Assembly (NCBI GenBank): GCA_013407085.1
Contig: JACCGJ010015051.1
Coordinates: 41,137-105,136 of the forward strand
Origin: Atriophallophorus winterbourni
Lineage: Eukaryota > Platyhelminthes > Trematoda > Plagiorchiida > Microphallidae
Length of the DNA: 64,000 bases
Direction: 5' to 3'
Positions 11,660-24,600 of this stretch are shown here, piece after piece. Numbering within the stretch: position 1 is the stretch's first letter; every line of letters starts with the position of its first letter. The notes below the pieces were generated by a model, which ran no database searches, was not told where the DNA came from, and worked only from the letters and a program-made list of their open reading frames with translations. Position numbers and translations under genes: made by a program.

Positions 11660-12931
11660 TCCCGGGACTGAGTGGGCTATATACAGAACAAATCACACAA
11701 GAAAATAAGATAAGAAATTCCGTTGAATTTTGTATCTCTAATTGAGGCGTCACGATTCAGCTCACCATATATCTGTAGGGGATTTCTTAAAGCATTATGA
11801 GCACAATATTCAGTGGGGCATACTGTGGGTTATCCGAAAAGATCCCAAGTGGCATGTGAAATTATAGTTATGTCAGAGGCAGTATCCAACTGCAGGCGTA
11901 CTGATGTCTGATTTATACACATAGTGATGAATCGTCGGCGAGATTCGAAATCAAATTTAAAGGTAGCGTACACTGACTTAGACTGAGGACGCTTTGAAAA
12001 ATAGACTTTTGTAAAAATCCGTTTTCGCGGATGACGAATCTATTAATCATCATTACTGCTCGGAGGGCAGAATCCTTTAATGTGACCTCTACGATTGCAT
12101 GTCTGGCATTGATGCTTTTTAAATTAACAAAACCGTTTGAAATGCCGTTTACCACATGACCAACATGGTTTTGTGGGGAGGTTTGTTTCACCTTCTCGAC
12201 CAAAGTTATGGCTGAGCTGATTGCTGCACCATTGCAGTATTGTGCTTCAGATTTAGCAGACGCTGACATTCAATGGTTAGATCTTGAACAGTCATATTAG
12301 GATTTTGATCCAATTTGTACAGCAACCGCATACGAATGTCTGAATCATTGTGAGAGGAGAGACCAGCAACAAATATGAGACATTTAAACTGATTTTCGGT
12401 CAGTGATTCCAACTGAAACCTTTCACACTCTCAGTTTTCGATTCCTGCAAATGTGAAATAGTCGTCGGCAGCTGTCTTGAATAACTTCAGACAGTTGTAT
12501 CGAAGATTGAACAATGAAGCTTAGTCGCCGAATATTTCACGGAGCTGAGCTACCGTTTCCTTAAAGGTGATATCTTTGAGTTGTTCCGGCAAGATAAAAT
12601 TCGTAAAACATTCGTGTTCAACCGTGCTAAGCTTCCTAACCAGCAAACGTGCTTCCCAGACTGCATCCTTGCTGCTGAGCTCATGCTGAAAGGTGTACTC
12701 CCAGTGCTTGTACCAGGCATCGAATGTTTGCCCAGATAAGGGTTCGTAATGGAACTCAGTGATGGTAGCAGAGGCAAAATCCATTGTTTCAGACTGCACA
12801 TAAGACGGTTCAACCGTTGCTATAGAGTTTAGACGTTGCGTGAGTAATTCGATCATGCGCATTTGACTTTGTTCAAACAGCGCCTGTTAATCGCGGAGAA
12901 GCTTTGTTGCATGTTCTACTAGTATAGACAT
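11660..12931 (-). pseudogene. Second CsRn1-like gag-protease remnant
   Basis: The minus strand starts MSILVEHATKLLRD, a stop, then QMRMIELLTQRLNSIA, FVAGLSSHNDSDIRMRLL and LDQNPNMTVQDLTIECQRLL (gag). The nucleocapsid is KPCWSCGKRHFKRFC, a stop, FKKHQCQTCNRRGHIKGFC: CX2CX4HX4C, then CCHC. The protease follows: VRLQLDTASDITIIS and NALRNPLQIYGELN. No RT and no LTR were found around it, so it is truncated. It differs from the first element in sequence, so it is another subfamily. Confidence 0.85.
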
Positions 12932-15204
12932 TGTGTGTGGGTTCAGTAATACTGCGTTGCCGAATTGTTATGTTTCAACAGTCATGAAAAAACTCTAGAT
13001 TTGCGAAAAAAGGTTCAGACGGAAGCACGAATGATTTGAATGAAAGTTCATTGCCAAGGTACAAAAGCATCAAAGGCAAGCTGAAAGAGGGAAAAGAGGT
13101 TTTATGTAAACTGTAAACTATCACATAATGTACATTCGGACGTTTCCCTCCTAAAACCTATCTTCATGTTCACTATAAATCAAAAATTAAACTTAGACTA
13201 CTTGCAATTAAACCTATGATTTTATTCACCATATCCGATAACTTTATTTGGACCCATTCTCTACTAACTACCGCTTGTAGGCTTTCTTTTTAATGCTTTT
13301 GGTCTTAATTTTCTTGACCTGAAGTGTAAGCTACTTTCGTACTCCATATTCTCTAGTTTATTATATATTGCCTTATATCCTGTATTGTTCACCCTATATT
13401 ATACCTGAACTCTTTTCCAAAAACTTTTTTGATGCTCAAACGTTGCATCAGGATCGTTTTACGCGAATAGTTTGTTTCTCTTGAGGTCATTTTATGAAGA
13501 ATCTTGAAAAAACATTTTACCGCTTGCGATCAACGATTAAAAAGCAACTGCAACAAGAGTTTTATCCGCTACATGTTAATATCTGTAAATGTATAGCTTC
13601 CTTAAAAACTCAATCAAAACATATTATTGTGGCTTCTTAAACGTATTCATATCGAAGGACTTCATCCAATTTGCATCAGGATAATTTTAAACAATTACGG
13701 TCGAATTTTTCTTGCTGAGTTCTTGTGTGTATTTGTTGCAAATATATTTCTATGCCGAATATATACACTATTCGTTTTTTAAACATTATTCTAAATCTGA
13801 AATTTCGAAAATTTTGAATGAAATATTGTTCCGTTATTGTTTTCACTATGGTTCAGTTTGCACAGGATGGTTTTTGGCTGACTTGCCCATTTAAATTTTA
13901 GAGTTCTTCCTATGTGTAATTCGCAAAACAGCGTTCGTATTTTCCCACAATATCTTTTTTGAGGTATTCTTGTATTAGACTAAACTTGAATGCAAAATAA
14001 AAAAACCTCAGCAATAATTGAAGATAGGAATTAGTGTGTTCCGTAGACAACATGAAATTTATATCATCCACTAAATTATGGATAAAAATCAGTGAATAAA
14101 GCGGGATAGAGAATTATGTCCCCTCTTGAAACTATTCATTTAACTAGTAGATACAACATCATTGTTGAGACGATTCAAGTGAGTTATTACTCATTTACAT
14201 TACATTTGCTGAAGAACAATATTATGATATGTTTATTTGTTAGTTTTAATGAGTGACCCCATGTACCCACATTTGGCGAGAGAGCATACATTCATTAACA
14301 ATCCTCAGGCAAAATGAAAATCCTTTGTATATTGACGGACAAATATATACATAGAAATTCGGATTTTGATCACCATGTCGAATAATTTTGATTGAATGTA
14401 AAATGATATGTAAGATCATGATTCAAAAATGCAGATATATTTTTTTAGTAGTTTGTAGTCGGAACTGTCAAGTTGTTTTGATATAGTCGATAGACATATA
14501 TATATATTGTAATGAAATTTTTTAGCCAATTCGATTACCACTTTCTGTGGCTCTCCTTAAATAAAAATAAATTTTCATCCAAAGTACACATTTCTGGTTA
14601 GAATATTTCTGTTGAGAATTGAAGAATTCTAATTGCGAACGCCGCCAATTATACACAATATAATAAGTAATTATTTTTATACCGTACTTGTAATATATTG
14701 TAAATTGACCCTATCAATCATATTCACACGTTAATTGATCAAAATCCTTGATAAATAAGAAATCGTTTATCTAAAACGTAGGAATTACTTTTCCATTCCA
14801 AAAGTATCTTCTTTATTTATTAATAAATATTGCGGGGAAAAGCATTGGGCCAGGTTTTCCGGCATAAGTTAGATCTAGTTAAACCAAGATATCCCATCTA
14901 TCTTGAATTAAAAAACACCATTACCACATATTATATCAATTGATCTGTGTTGACCCTATATTGGCTCAAATAATCCAATGCGTCTTCTCTATTGTTTCTC
15001 ATTTACCAACAGCGACGATGCTTTTTTGGTAATTATTAAAATGATGATGATGATTTTGATGTTTTTGCTGATGTTGCTGTAGGTATAATGAAAGTGATAA
15101 TAATGAACATACATTCATCACGAAACTTTGGAACTGATTCACATTCACTTATTTTTCAAACGATTTTGTTATTATTTTACAACAATTAAAAATCTAAACC
15201 AAGG

Positions 15205-15236
<32 letters not shown>

Positions 15237-15263
15237 CTTTTTATGACTTTATTCCTATTTCAG
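12932..15263. other. Region upstream of the dynein gene, no gene recognised
   Basis: 2.3 kb of AT-rich DNA. A TA/GA dinucleotide tract lies at 15204-15235, just before exon 1. The promoter and first exon of the dynein gene may lie here, but nothing in the sequence identifies them. Confidence 0.5.
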
Positions 15264-15393
15264 CTACCACAGAAAGCAAACCGTGTGCAGCATGCTAGCT
15301 GATAAAAGGTGTCATTACATTTTCGATAAAGTAGCTCATCACTTTCGTACTGAAGTCAAAATCGTGGCAGACAATGTCCAAGGCCCTATTCAG
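15264..15393 (+). CDS. DNAH5/8: Dynein exon 1 of the visible set (extreme N-terminus)
   Basis: Acceptor ttcctatttcag; donor cag|gtaatc. It opens with the third base of a split codon and ends on a codon boundary. It encodes about 43 residues including CHYIFDKVA, which align with the N-terminal LDARHNYLF segment of DNAH5. Because of the entry phase an earlier coding exon must exist; none was identified. Confidence 0.82.
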
Positions 15394-18300
15394 GTAATCC
15401 CTTTCTTTTATCACCATCTGCTTACTAGCAAAAACTAATGGAAAACTTTTTGTCCGATAATGGATTACGATTTTTAGGATTCATTCTTGAAGAACCGGTG
15501 TACCGTGAGTAAAGTTGATAACTTGTTAAACGTTCCAATACAGATCCCATCAAGCAAAGATCTTTTTCAAGAGCTTCAATTTTCGCGAAACCGAAATTCC
15601 GGATGCTGGTCAACGTTAACGAGCTGCCAGATGAGTCATGTGTTGCATTTATTCGGTTACGCAACGAGCAAGAAGTCCAGTTTGATACAATAGACAAGGT
15701 TGGTTTGATGTTCACACACCATCGTCTGAGTGATCAGTTGACATGTAGAGAAAATCGAAGAGCTCCAAAACTCAGGAAACTGTTAAATCTTCTTGTTCAA
15801 AAAAGCAACCACACGATGAAGGGTATTTGGAGTAAGAGTACATAAACTTCATGGAGCTATTAGAGATAGACACACAGCGCATAATTTGATTCGTATTCAT
15901 TGGGCTTCGAAGTAAAAATCATAATTAGTTAAGATCGTGTAATTTTTTCTGGCAAATCGTTCTAAGTAAATCAGTTTTCACAAGGAAACACTTGCGGTGG
16001 CTATCCAATCAAGAATGTGGGATGTTTGAATGTGCACATGTTTTAATAAGATTCTCGTGCTTTAGCAAATGGTTAACTGGTGGTTTTCAGTGTGCAAAAG
16101 TTAAAAGTTCAACTTGAGGTCGCCTCGTATGTGTCGCTGTGTAGGATCTTGTAGTGTGAGTTTGGACACTCGCTCTTGGAAAACCCGAATTTTCGTAACA
16201 TAAATCCAACTCGATTGCACGATGATCAATCCTGTCAAGGAGTTCAATATCCATCCCGCAGCCATGGTGCAAAACTGGGATAAAATATCCCATCATAGTA
16301 AAGGGATTGAGTGATGCCATTCTACTTGTACATCGTGTGAAACAAATCCAAATTTGTTCATCGTTTTAATACTCGCACTTTTCTTTTTCGTGAATTCATA
16401 TTCTGGAAATGCATATTGGATTATCAGAACATTATAATGAAGTAGCAATTGTTAGCAAAGTTATGTCAATGGGAATTATTAGTATTATATTTCACGTTAT
16501 AACAGTAAATATAAACGATAGAAGAAGGTATACATATGCGAAGAAAACCCTCAAATAAAGTGTGTAATGAATCGCTTAGAGACGTGTTAGTTAACATTTC
16601 GCATTTGACATAGAAGCTTCCTTTGACCGACGGTGACAATACGAACATGGATCAGGTTTCCATTGCAGTTGCCGAAATATACATTAACCGATTCATTAAA
16701 ACCATGTTTCACATGAATATGGTTTCCAGATGGGTGTGAAACATTTTGAAATATTTTTCAAAAAAGCCAGTTTATTTGGTATTGATTCGCTGCAACATCT
16801 TGGTTTATATCATCAGACTGTCTATCAAAATGGCTTTAAATGCTGCTCACAACGAAGTCGCCTGTGTCAGTCAAATTGATCATCTCAATTGTGCCTGATT
16901 ATCGCCACACGTTGGATTGATGTTTGATTTGACTGAATTAGGAAAAGTTCGTTAAAGCTCTGAGCGTTTTAGGTGATTGCAATTGTACAAGTGACGGCTA
17001 CCAATATTTAATTGATTTACTTATTAGACACATAAGGCTTCGACATTCCACCAATCGTATTCTTCGCATAATGTTGGGAATTTAAAGCTGAGAGGTCATT
17101 TGGTTGTTAGTCTAGTGAACCGTTTCGCGTTGGTATAGGCCTAGTGCTTGCATCATGTTCATAGGCTTTGGGTTGTACAAAATAATAGACAACCACTGTC
17201 TTTCAAACTTACACTTTATTTGCGCATTCCATCGTTTTCGCATCACACACGCGAATTCTACTATTTCTGACTGAAAAACGCAATCACACCAAAACCGGTC
17301 CTGTAGCATAATTTTTCAAAATCTGAGTGAAAATAATCTGTTGCTACATGAGAGTAGCTACGATCGTGCCTGTCGAAACTGTCCAATTTTGTCAATTTCA
17401 TAAGCAATTAGTGAATCACCTTTGTTTTGTGTCGTTTCTTTTAAGCATACGAAAAATAGCCTGTTAAGTGAATGTGTGGGTGAACGGGGACGAGATGACT
17501 GTTTTTTTATTATGTTCAATTAAATAGGATTTGTTCTGCTTGGTGCTCGATTTTTCGGAAGGATCTTTGAGCATGGTCCAGCGAATGATTTCGCAGTGTT
17601 TGTTGCCACGAATTGAACTTACTGTGAAAACGTGGCAGAGGACGACGCCCAAATTTCCGCCTTCAAATTTTGTGGAAGCGATCCAGCGATTCGATAACAT
17701 TTTACAAACGCTGCTCCCTAATGAAGACCAACATGTAAGTCTATCGTTTATGTCACATGTGAAAATGTGCTGTGAATACGTTTCGGTATATGAAGCGCAT
17801 TATTCATGTAGTGTGTAAGTGGTAAACGTTAGCCGGGTCAATGGTACCATCAATGGAACATCACATTTTCCAAAGCTGGAAATTTTCGTTGAACAGATGT
17901 TATCGAGCATGTTGGCTAATTAAAAATAAGTGTTAAAACTAGTTTGGTTTTGTAAAGTATCACTTTCTTCTAAGGGATCACTTTCTTTCTAAGACATTGA
18001 CTCGATTAACATGTGTGTGGGCACGCGATTTAACATATTGATCGTACCAGTCTCATCAAACAGTGGGTTACAAGTACATACATGCTTCCGTGCTGCTTTT
18101 CGAACGTCATATACTACTTATTAATAAAAATCTGACTTTAAGCAAAAACTACCATGATGCTGTTATTGGAATGTTGCAAAAATATTCCAAACAGTTACCG
18201 GTGCTACGTTTCACCGACTGTAGGACTTAGATTAGTCCCCACATGAAAACTAAATTTCAATTTGCAAATGAGGATTTATCCTCGAAATTGGAAGTACATA

Positions 18301-21300
18301 CCTTGTTTAAAATTTCAAGACATAAGAATCCTGATCATTCTACCCGTACCAAATGATTGCATTCAGCGCGAATTGGGTCTTCGAGTGCGTGTGTGTATTA
18401 TGGAAATGCATGTAAACGTGGATTTTTATCCCTATTCCGCGTTCTTATTTTACGCAATCCAGCAGACACATGATTTGGGCAGACTATTGAACCCATTACG
18501 TTTTCAGATTATCTTAAAACCGTGCAATTTGAATTTGAAACAATACGCTGAAATACCAGTTAACGATAGGCACCGATTTTTGAACGCTTCCCTCAAAAAT
18601 GACGCAGAAACCTGGGTGAAAACTTGGATCGCTGAGTTGGAGCAAGTACGTTTTTAACTGTTTGAAGTACTCAGAAAATTTAAGTAGTACAAATAGATTT
18701 TTTGTATTTCAATCACGCATATTGTTAGATCCAAATTAAAATTCAAACAGCAATACCACGACCAAAAGTGTGATGTTGCATCTATATTTTCTAATTCAAG
18801 CTTTCAAGTCTTGAAACAGTTGGTTTTACCATTCTAAACGTGAGCGTTGAACCGCCTATACACAATTATATTGCCTACGGGCCCCCGACAAACCTGTAGA
18901 TGAATGCTAAATATTATGCATTTAGCATTTGACCGCTCAATCATTTGCCATTTTATATTAACCTCATAAAAAGATGAGTAACTGAAATTAGAAGAAAGAT
19001 AATGCATTTAAATTTCAACTATTTTGGTATTTTGTTTTTGATCCCAGCCCTGATGTATTTGGGGCTAGTGTGGTTCGTTTATTTTAGTTGCCTCGCAATA
19101 TGGAATCATTAAATGAAATGTGACTGCTTTGAATATATATATGATAGTTTTTCTTTACTGACGTTACTTACATCATGTTTAGTATGGAATGACACAAACT
19201 CGCCCTTTGATTAAATGTGACCATTTAACAGTTTTTGTCGACTGAAAATCAATTACGTAAAGAAACTGAAGTGACGGGACCCGTGCATGAAGTGGACTAT
19301 TGGCGAGATCGAATGATCAAGTTCGCGTCAGTTTCAGAGCAAACGAAGAATTCCCAATGTCGAGCCGTCGTCGAGATCTTCAAAACGTGCAACAGTAAAA
19401 TCTTCAAAGTAAGAACAATACCAGATTTTGATGCGTTTTAAATCTATCTTAGTGAAAATGGAACTTGCAAGCTGTCTGTGGTAACAAATTTAGTAACGCT
19501 AGTAAAGGCCTACCAAGCAGGGTGTGTCACTATAAACATAAATTTTGCTGGTTAGTTAGACTTGTTAACTTTTATTTATTCATAAACCAAGTCTCGTCTA
19601 CGGGGTCAGACGCATTCAATCAACGTAATTCAATGTAATTCAAGGTTTTTAATGGTCTAATAAGCAACAAGCTTAACAACAACCACAGGAGGTTAAAAAT
19701 TGAAATTTAAGTGTATAATTAAGATAACGAAATAGATTAAGCAGTATATAAGTGTTCTGGAAACGAATAATGCAATAAAAATTCGTCTAATTTCGTTTTA
19801 AAGTCATGCAAGCTAGTGGCGTGAGCAACGGTTGAAGGTAAACTGTTCCAAGTAAAACAGACACGGACAGAGTAAAAATACCTTCTACAGTTCAGGCGGG
19901 AATGGGGTACGACCAGCACATATTCATGGGTCCGATAATTTCTCGTATCCTTCGCGTGAATAAATCCTGTAAGGGATGGTTTGGGGTATGGAATCTTTTG
20001 TAAAGTAAGATAAGGTCTCCTCTGATTCGTCGATAGGGAAAATCGACAGATTCAGTTGAGCTATCCTTCCTTTATATGGTTTGTTTCGGATGCTGAGAAC
20101 TAGTTTGTTGAGCGGTGATAGATTCGCTGCATAAGTTCCACATCCCTCTTGAGCCACGGAGACCATGACTGCAACCGTATTCCATGACTGGTCTCAAGTA
20201 TGTATTCATGATCATTCGGAATATATTGGGCGAAAATTTCCCAAATACCCGTTTGAGTAGATTTAGAACACGTGTTGCTTTTGTAAAGGCAGTGTTAGTT
20301 TGAAGTGATGTTTTTAAACTGGAGCATATCCAGACACCCAAATCTTTTTCTTCACTGCAATTTTCAAGGACATACGAACCTATGTGATATGTGAACTCTA
20401 CTGGATTCCTTTTTAAACCCATCTGGGTTTGCTGTTTCGTCCATTCCCTGTACACATACACACACACACACTCGACAGTCAGTTTTAAATCGCCTTTAAT
20501 CATCGGATGGTACGTTTCATAACTTTACATGCGCTGACATTCCATTGGCACACTCACTCTGACAACAATTATATGGGCAAAAAATATTTTGCTCGCAGCA
20601 TCACCATCATGATCGGTATGCTCCTATTTTGACTGCAAACCTATCAGTCTTTTTCATTTAAACCATCTCGTCATGCAAGTATGCAAAATATGCTATTAAC
20701 CGTCTATCAATCGTTTTAGCTTTACCGTGAATTGCACATGCATCCAGCATCGGAACTATCGAGCAGTTTAAGTAACAAAGCATTGAGTATGCACAAATGG
20801 CACAAAGAACAGTGAACTGTGAACAGGAAATGATGCGAGGTGTAGCTGATTTTTCGCGAATTTTTACCCAGTCAAAATCTGTGTAGATTTCAGCGAAATC
20901 GCTCATCAATTGAGCTGAACAGAAGCCTGTTATTTATCGGCTAAAAGATAATGGGATGCCCATGCGCGAATGGGTGACATCGCGAATGTACGTTTACACA
21001 AACCAGGAGAAGTTGTGCATTAATTCTCATCATATGAGATAATTCACCCCACCCCCTATTGCTGATAGTATACTTGCATTTATATAATGCTGTTCAATAA
21101 TCGGCCGAATTGAGGCTGCTCATTTAATGGGTAAATAACACTTGTATACATTTTTTACTTAGTGATTGCGTACCGTTGGTAGAAAAAATACATTTTCTTC
21201 ATCCGGTTAGTATGCTTTTACTGGTGTTGAATTTTCGCACTAGTGTCGAGCGAAACCAATGTGTGTTCCGGTTTCTTTGGCACTTCTCGATCGTGAAATG

Positions 21301-21636
21301 TAACTCAGATCCCTTTACAACATTGCAACGTCAGCTTTATTGATTCAGCACAAGATGGGTATTATTAATCACATACTGTTCATTTCACAGCGCTGGGAGT
21401 ATTTGGTCACCCAAGTGAACAACCACATGCTTGAGGCAACCAGCAATGTGAAGTTCTTATACGAAGTGAATGCCTACTGCAGGCCACTGTACGGCGAAGA
21501 ACCGGTACGAATGTTTCAATTTTCTGCGGTGATAGTGTGATCTATCTATCTATATATCTCAATATCTATCTATCTATCTATCTCACTATCTATCTATCTA
21601 TCTATCTATCTATCTGTCTGTCTATCTATCTGTCTG

Positions 21637-21677
<41 letters not shown>

Positions 21678-24600
21678 ATGTTATTCTATCTGTAAACAGA
21701 TATATACATTACACAAGTAGCGCTTGTATGCTACTGTTGGTTAAGGATATACATTAATTCTAACATTCAAGCATACACACTTACTTACCTACACACAAAC
21801 ATACATAAATATATATGTGTAAATATTGTTAGATAAAAACATGTCAATATGCCCGCACAATTATATGGATATACACTAAGTCACATTTTAATATAAATAC
21901 CTCGCCTCTTACTTTTTTACACACTCACATTACGCTCCATGTTTTATTGTTCCCCTTTAGCTGGTAATGATCGAGATCATCCCAAAAGTGCTCAACGTGA
22001 TTCGTTTGATGTACTCTGCGTCGTCCTACTGCAACAACACCGAGAACGTCGCTTCGCTGTTTGCGAAAATTACCAATCAAATGATCGCGGCTTGTGCGTC
22101 CTACATCCGCCATGACGCCACGGAATCCGTGTGGTCTCAGCCGAGACGAATCATCAAACGGAAACTGAATGAATGCTGCCAGTTGAATCACGTCTTTCAA
22201 GATGCATTCCGCACAATCATACGCGACTTACCCACAGCGAAACCAACAACAATCAACCATGAGTTTTCCGAAACATACATCTTTGGAAAGTTCAACTTGT
22301 TTTGCCGTCGGCTACGTGCCATTCAAGACGTGTTACATTTGATTGATAAATATGCCGTGCTTAAACACACCCCCGTGGAAGGATTAGAGAGTCTGGTTGA
22401 TCACTATACGTCAGCGGTCACGGAAATTCAACAGTTACCGTTCGACTTCCTAGATCCGCGTCTAAAACGGGTGGATGAGGCGATTGAACTATTCCAAGAG
22501 AAAATGGCCTACATTCAAGCAAGTTTACTAGCCGTTTCCGTTGTTAATATGTTAACCATTTGCGAAATTCTTTGAGTTGTATTTGATGCAAATAAGTATG
22601 TCTTATTGCATCTATGAACTAAACGTGATGGACGGCAATGGATGCAAACTATACGTTAATCGTTTACTTCACTGAACAAGGCTTAGTCTTCAAGGCACAT
22701 GACAGAGTTAAAATCTCTTATCGGTTCATAGCAATGTCAGTTGAAGTTCATTCCAAAATTTCAGTCTGAAAACTTAACCATCCTTTTCACTACAATCCTA
22801 AGAGAATTTGGAATGGGCTGATGAACATGCGCATTGTTTACGCCAAAAGCCGCGTCTTACATAAGAAACGCTGCTTGTGAGTACACGATTACCGTTGATC
22901 TGGATGTTATCTCTTAGAGATAAAAAAGGGTGTTTGGATAATTGCAGTGGAGACTTTGAAAGTCTGTACGGGATTAGTGTATCGTTGAAACTGGCTGATA
23001 ATTCCCACTTTGAGAAATTGATTCTTACGATATTCGTAATGTTCCTTGCGGCGTGCAACAGCTTGCAGTATAATCACCGATGTGTTGAAGAAAATCTTTG
23101 TATTTCCAGGTACGCGAAAGTGTGCATTATCTGCGATGGCTACAATAAAATCTCTTCCTTGTGCAACGTAAACTTTGAAGTAATAAGCGCACAAGTTGAA
23201 CTGAGAAATCACATCTTTCAATAGCAATGATGCTATATTCGACGATATTTTCCCGTTACTTACATTATCACGTGACAAATTGACTGTCTTTGGTTTGCAG
23301 AGTTTTCAACCCTTGCCAATCTTTCCGTGGTTACGTGGATATCATTCTTCTTGTGTACATAACGTGTTCGCGATTCCTGTATTAGTAGACACGGCGAAAG
23401 AATAAGCTTAAACTTAAGGCGTGGGACTACAATTTTGATGGATGGAGATTCGAGTCCCACCCCAAGCGAAAGGATATGCACTGCTGATGAGCTCAAATAA
23501 GAGCAAAACTCGAGTCCAGTGCTTCCATTATGGACCGTCGTGATCAACTTCGTGAATAGTTTGATGGGCTTGGCACGGATGAGTTATTGTTGTTGTTGGC
23601 CTCCGTCGGTCGATGTCGACCATGGATGTACATCACAATCGCATGAATTTCATGTTTTGCAGCTTTTTGAATGACTAAACAGTCCGATTCGGGAGGAACA
23701 ATCTCTCCCGCACGGATGAGTAGTCGCAAATATAACCATGAAGCCTCTATTGACTAAGATTGGCATTACCATGCAGTTCAATCATATATACACCGGTGTC
23801 CACCTGAGTGTACTGAAACTCATACGCATTTGTTTACACTAATCCACATCATACTGAGATCATACTTCATGAGCGCGGAACCACTCGTCGTGTGTGTCTG
23901 TCTGTGTGTGTGTGTGATGGGAATGCATGCAAATATAGATTGTTGTTTCAAGCCCATATATGTGGGCACGTGATTGAACAGGTTGGATGTGCCAGCCCTA
24001 TCCAACAGTGACATCAAAGTTCAAACGTTTTATTATTACTCCACTGTTTCAATGCATCCGGATCCTGATCGTGCTGTGTTTAACCGATCGCGCGTTCGAT
24101 CAGCACGAAACTGGTATGATGAAGAATCGTACAAACACGGATATATTTAGGAGTTGGACTATTTTAGTTGAATCTTGATCCTGTGTTTTTCGTGTAACTA
24201 GATACGCTCTATGTTGGTTTTGAATAGCTCAAACGACTTCTCACCCGCGAGTGTAATCTTGCATTAAATATTTCATTTTGATTTATTTTAACTCTTAGAT
24301 TTCGCGCTTTGACGGTAGCATATTCTCCCAATATTTCAACGAGTTTCAACACGTATACTCTGTGTTGCAGCATGAATTCAAATCTACCATATCCTGAAAC
24401 TAAGTTGATATGTTCTGCTGTGGTTAATCGAACGCCCGTCTGAAAAAAGCGGAAGCTTGTGTGTAAGATCGACAAACTGACTCTACAATTCTTTCTGATC
24501 ATCAGGCAAACAGAATAAGCGAGAGACTGTGATAGAATGGTAAACAAAATTCCCTTTGGATGCCATTATAGGCTTTGAACTACATATAACGTATTTCGGA

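Noticed and set aside
14981..15040. An ATG-started frame before exon 1 as the initiator exon
   Set aside because: The short peptide has no similarity to dynein N-termini and no donor with the required phase was convincing.
15699..15845. Extension of exon 3 to the strong gtaaga donor at 15832
   Set aside because: The frame is open but the sequence stops resembling DNAH5 at 15698, and homology resumes in phase at 17528.
21541..21687. CRISPR-like regular repeat
   Set aside because: It is a simple tetranucleotide microsatellite without spacers, in a eukaryotic intron.
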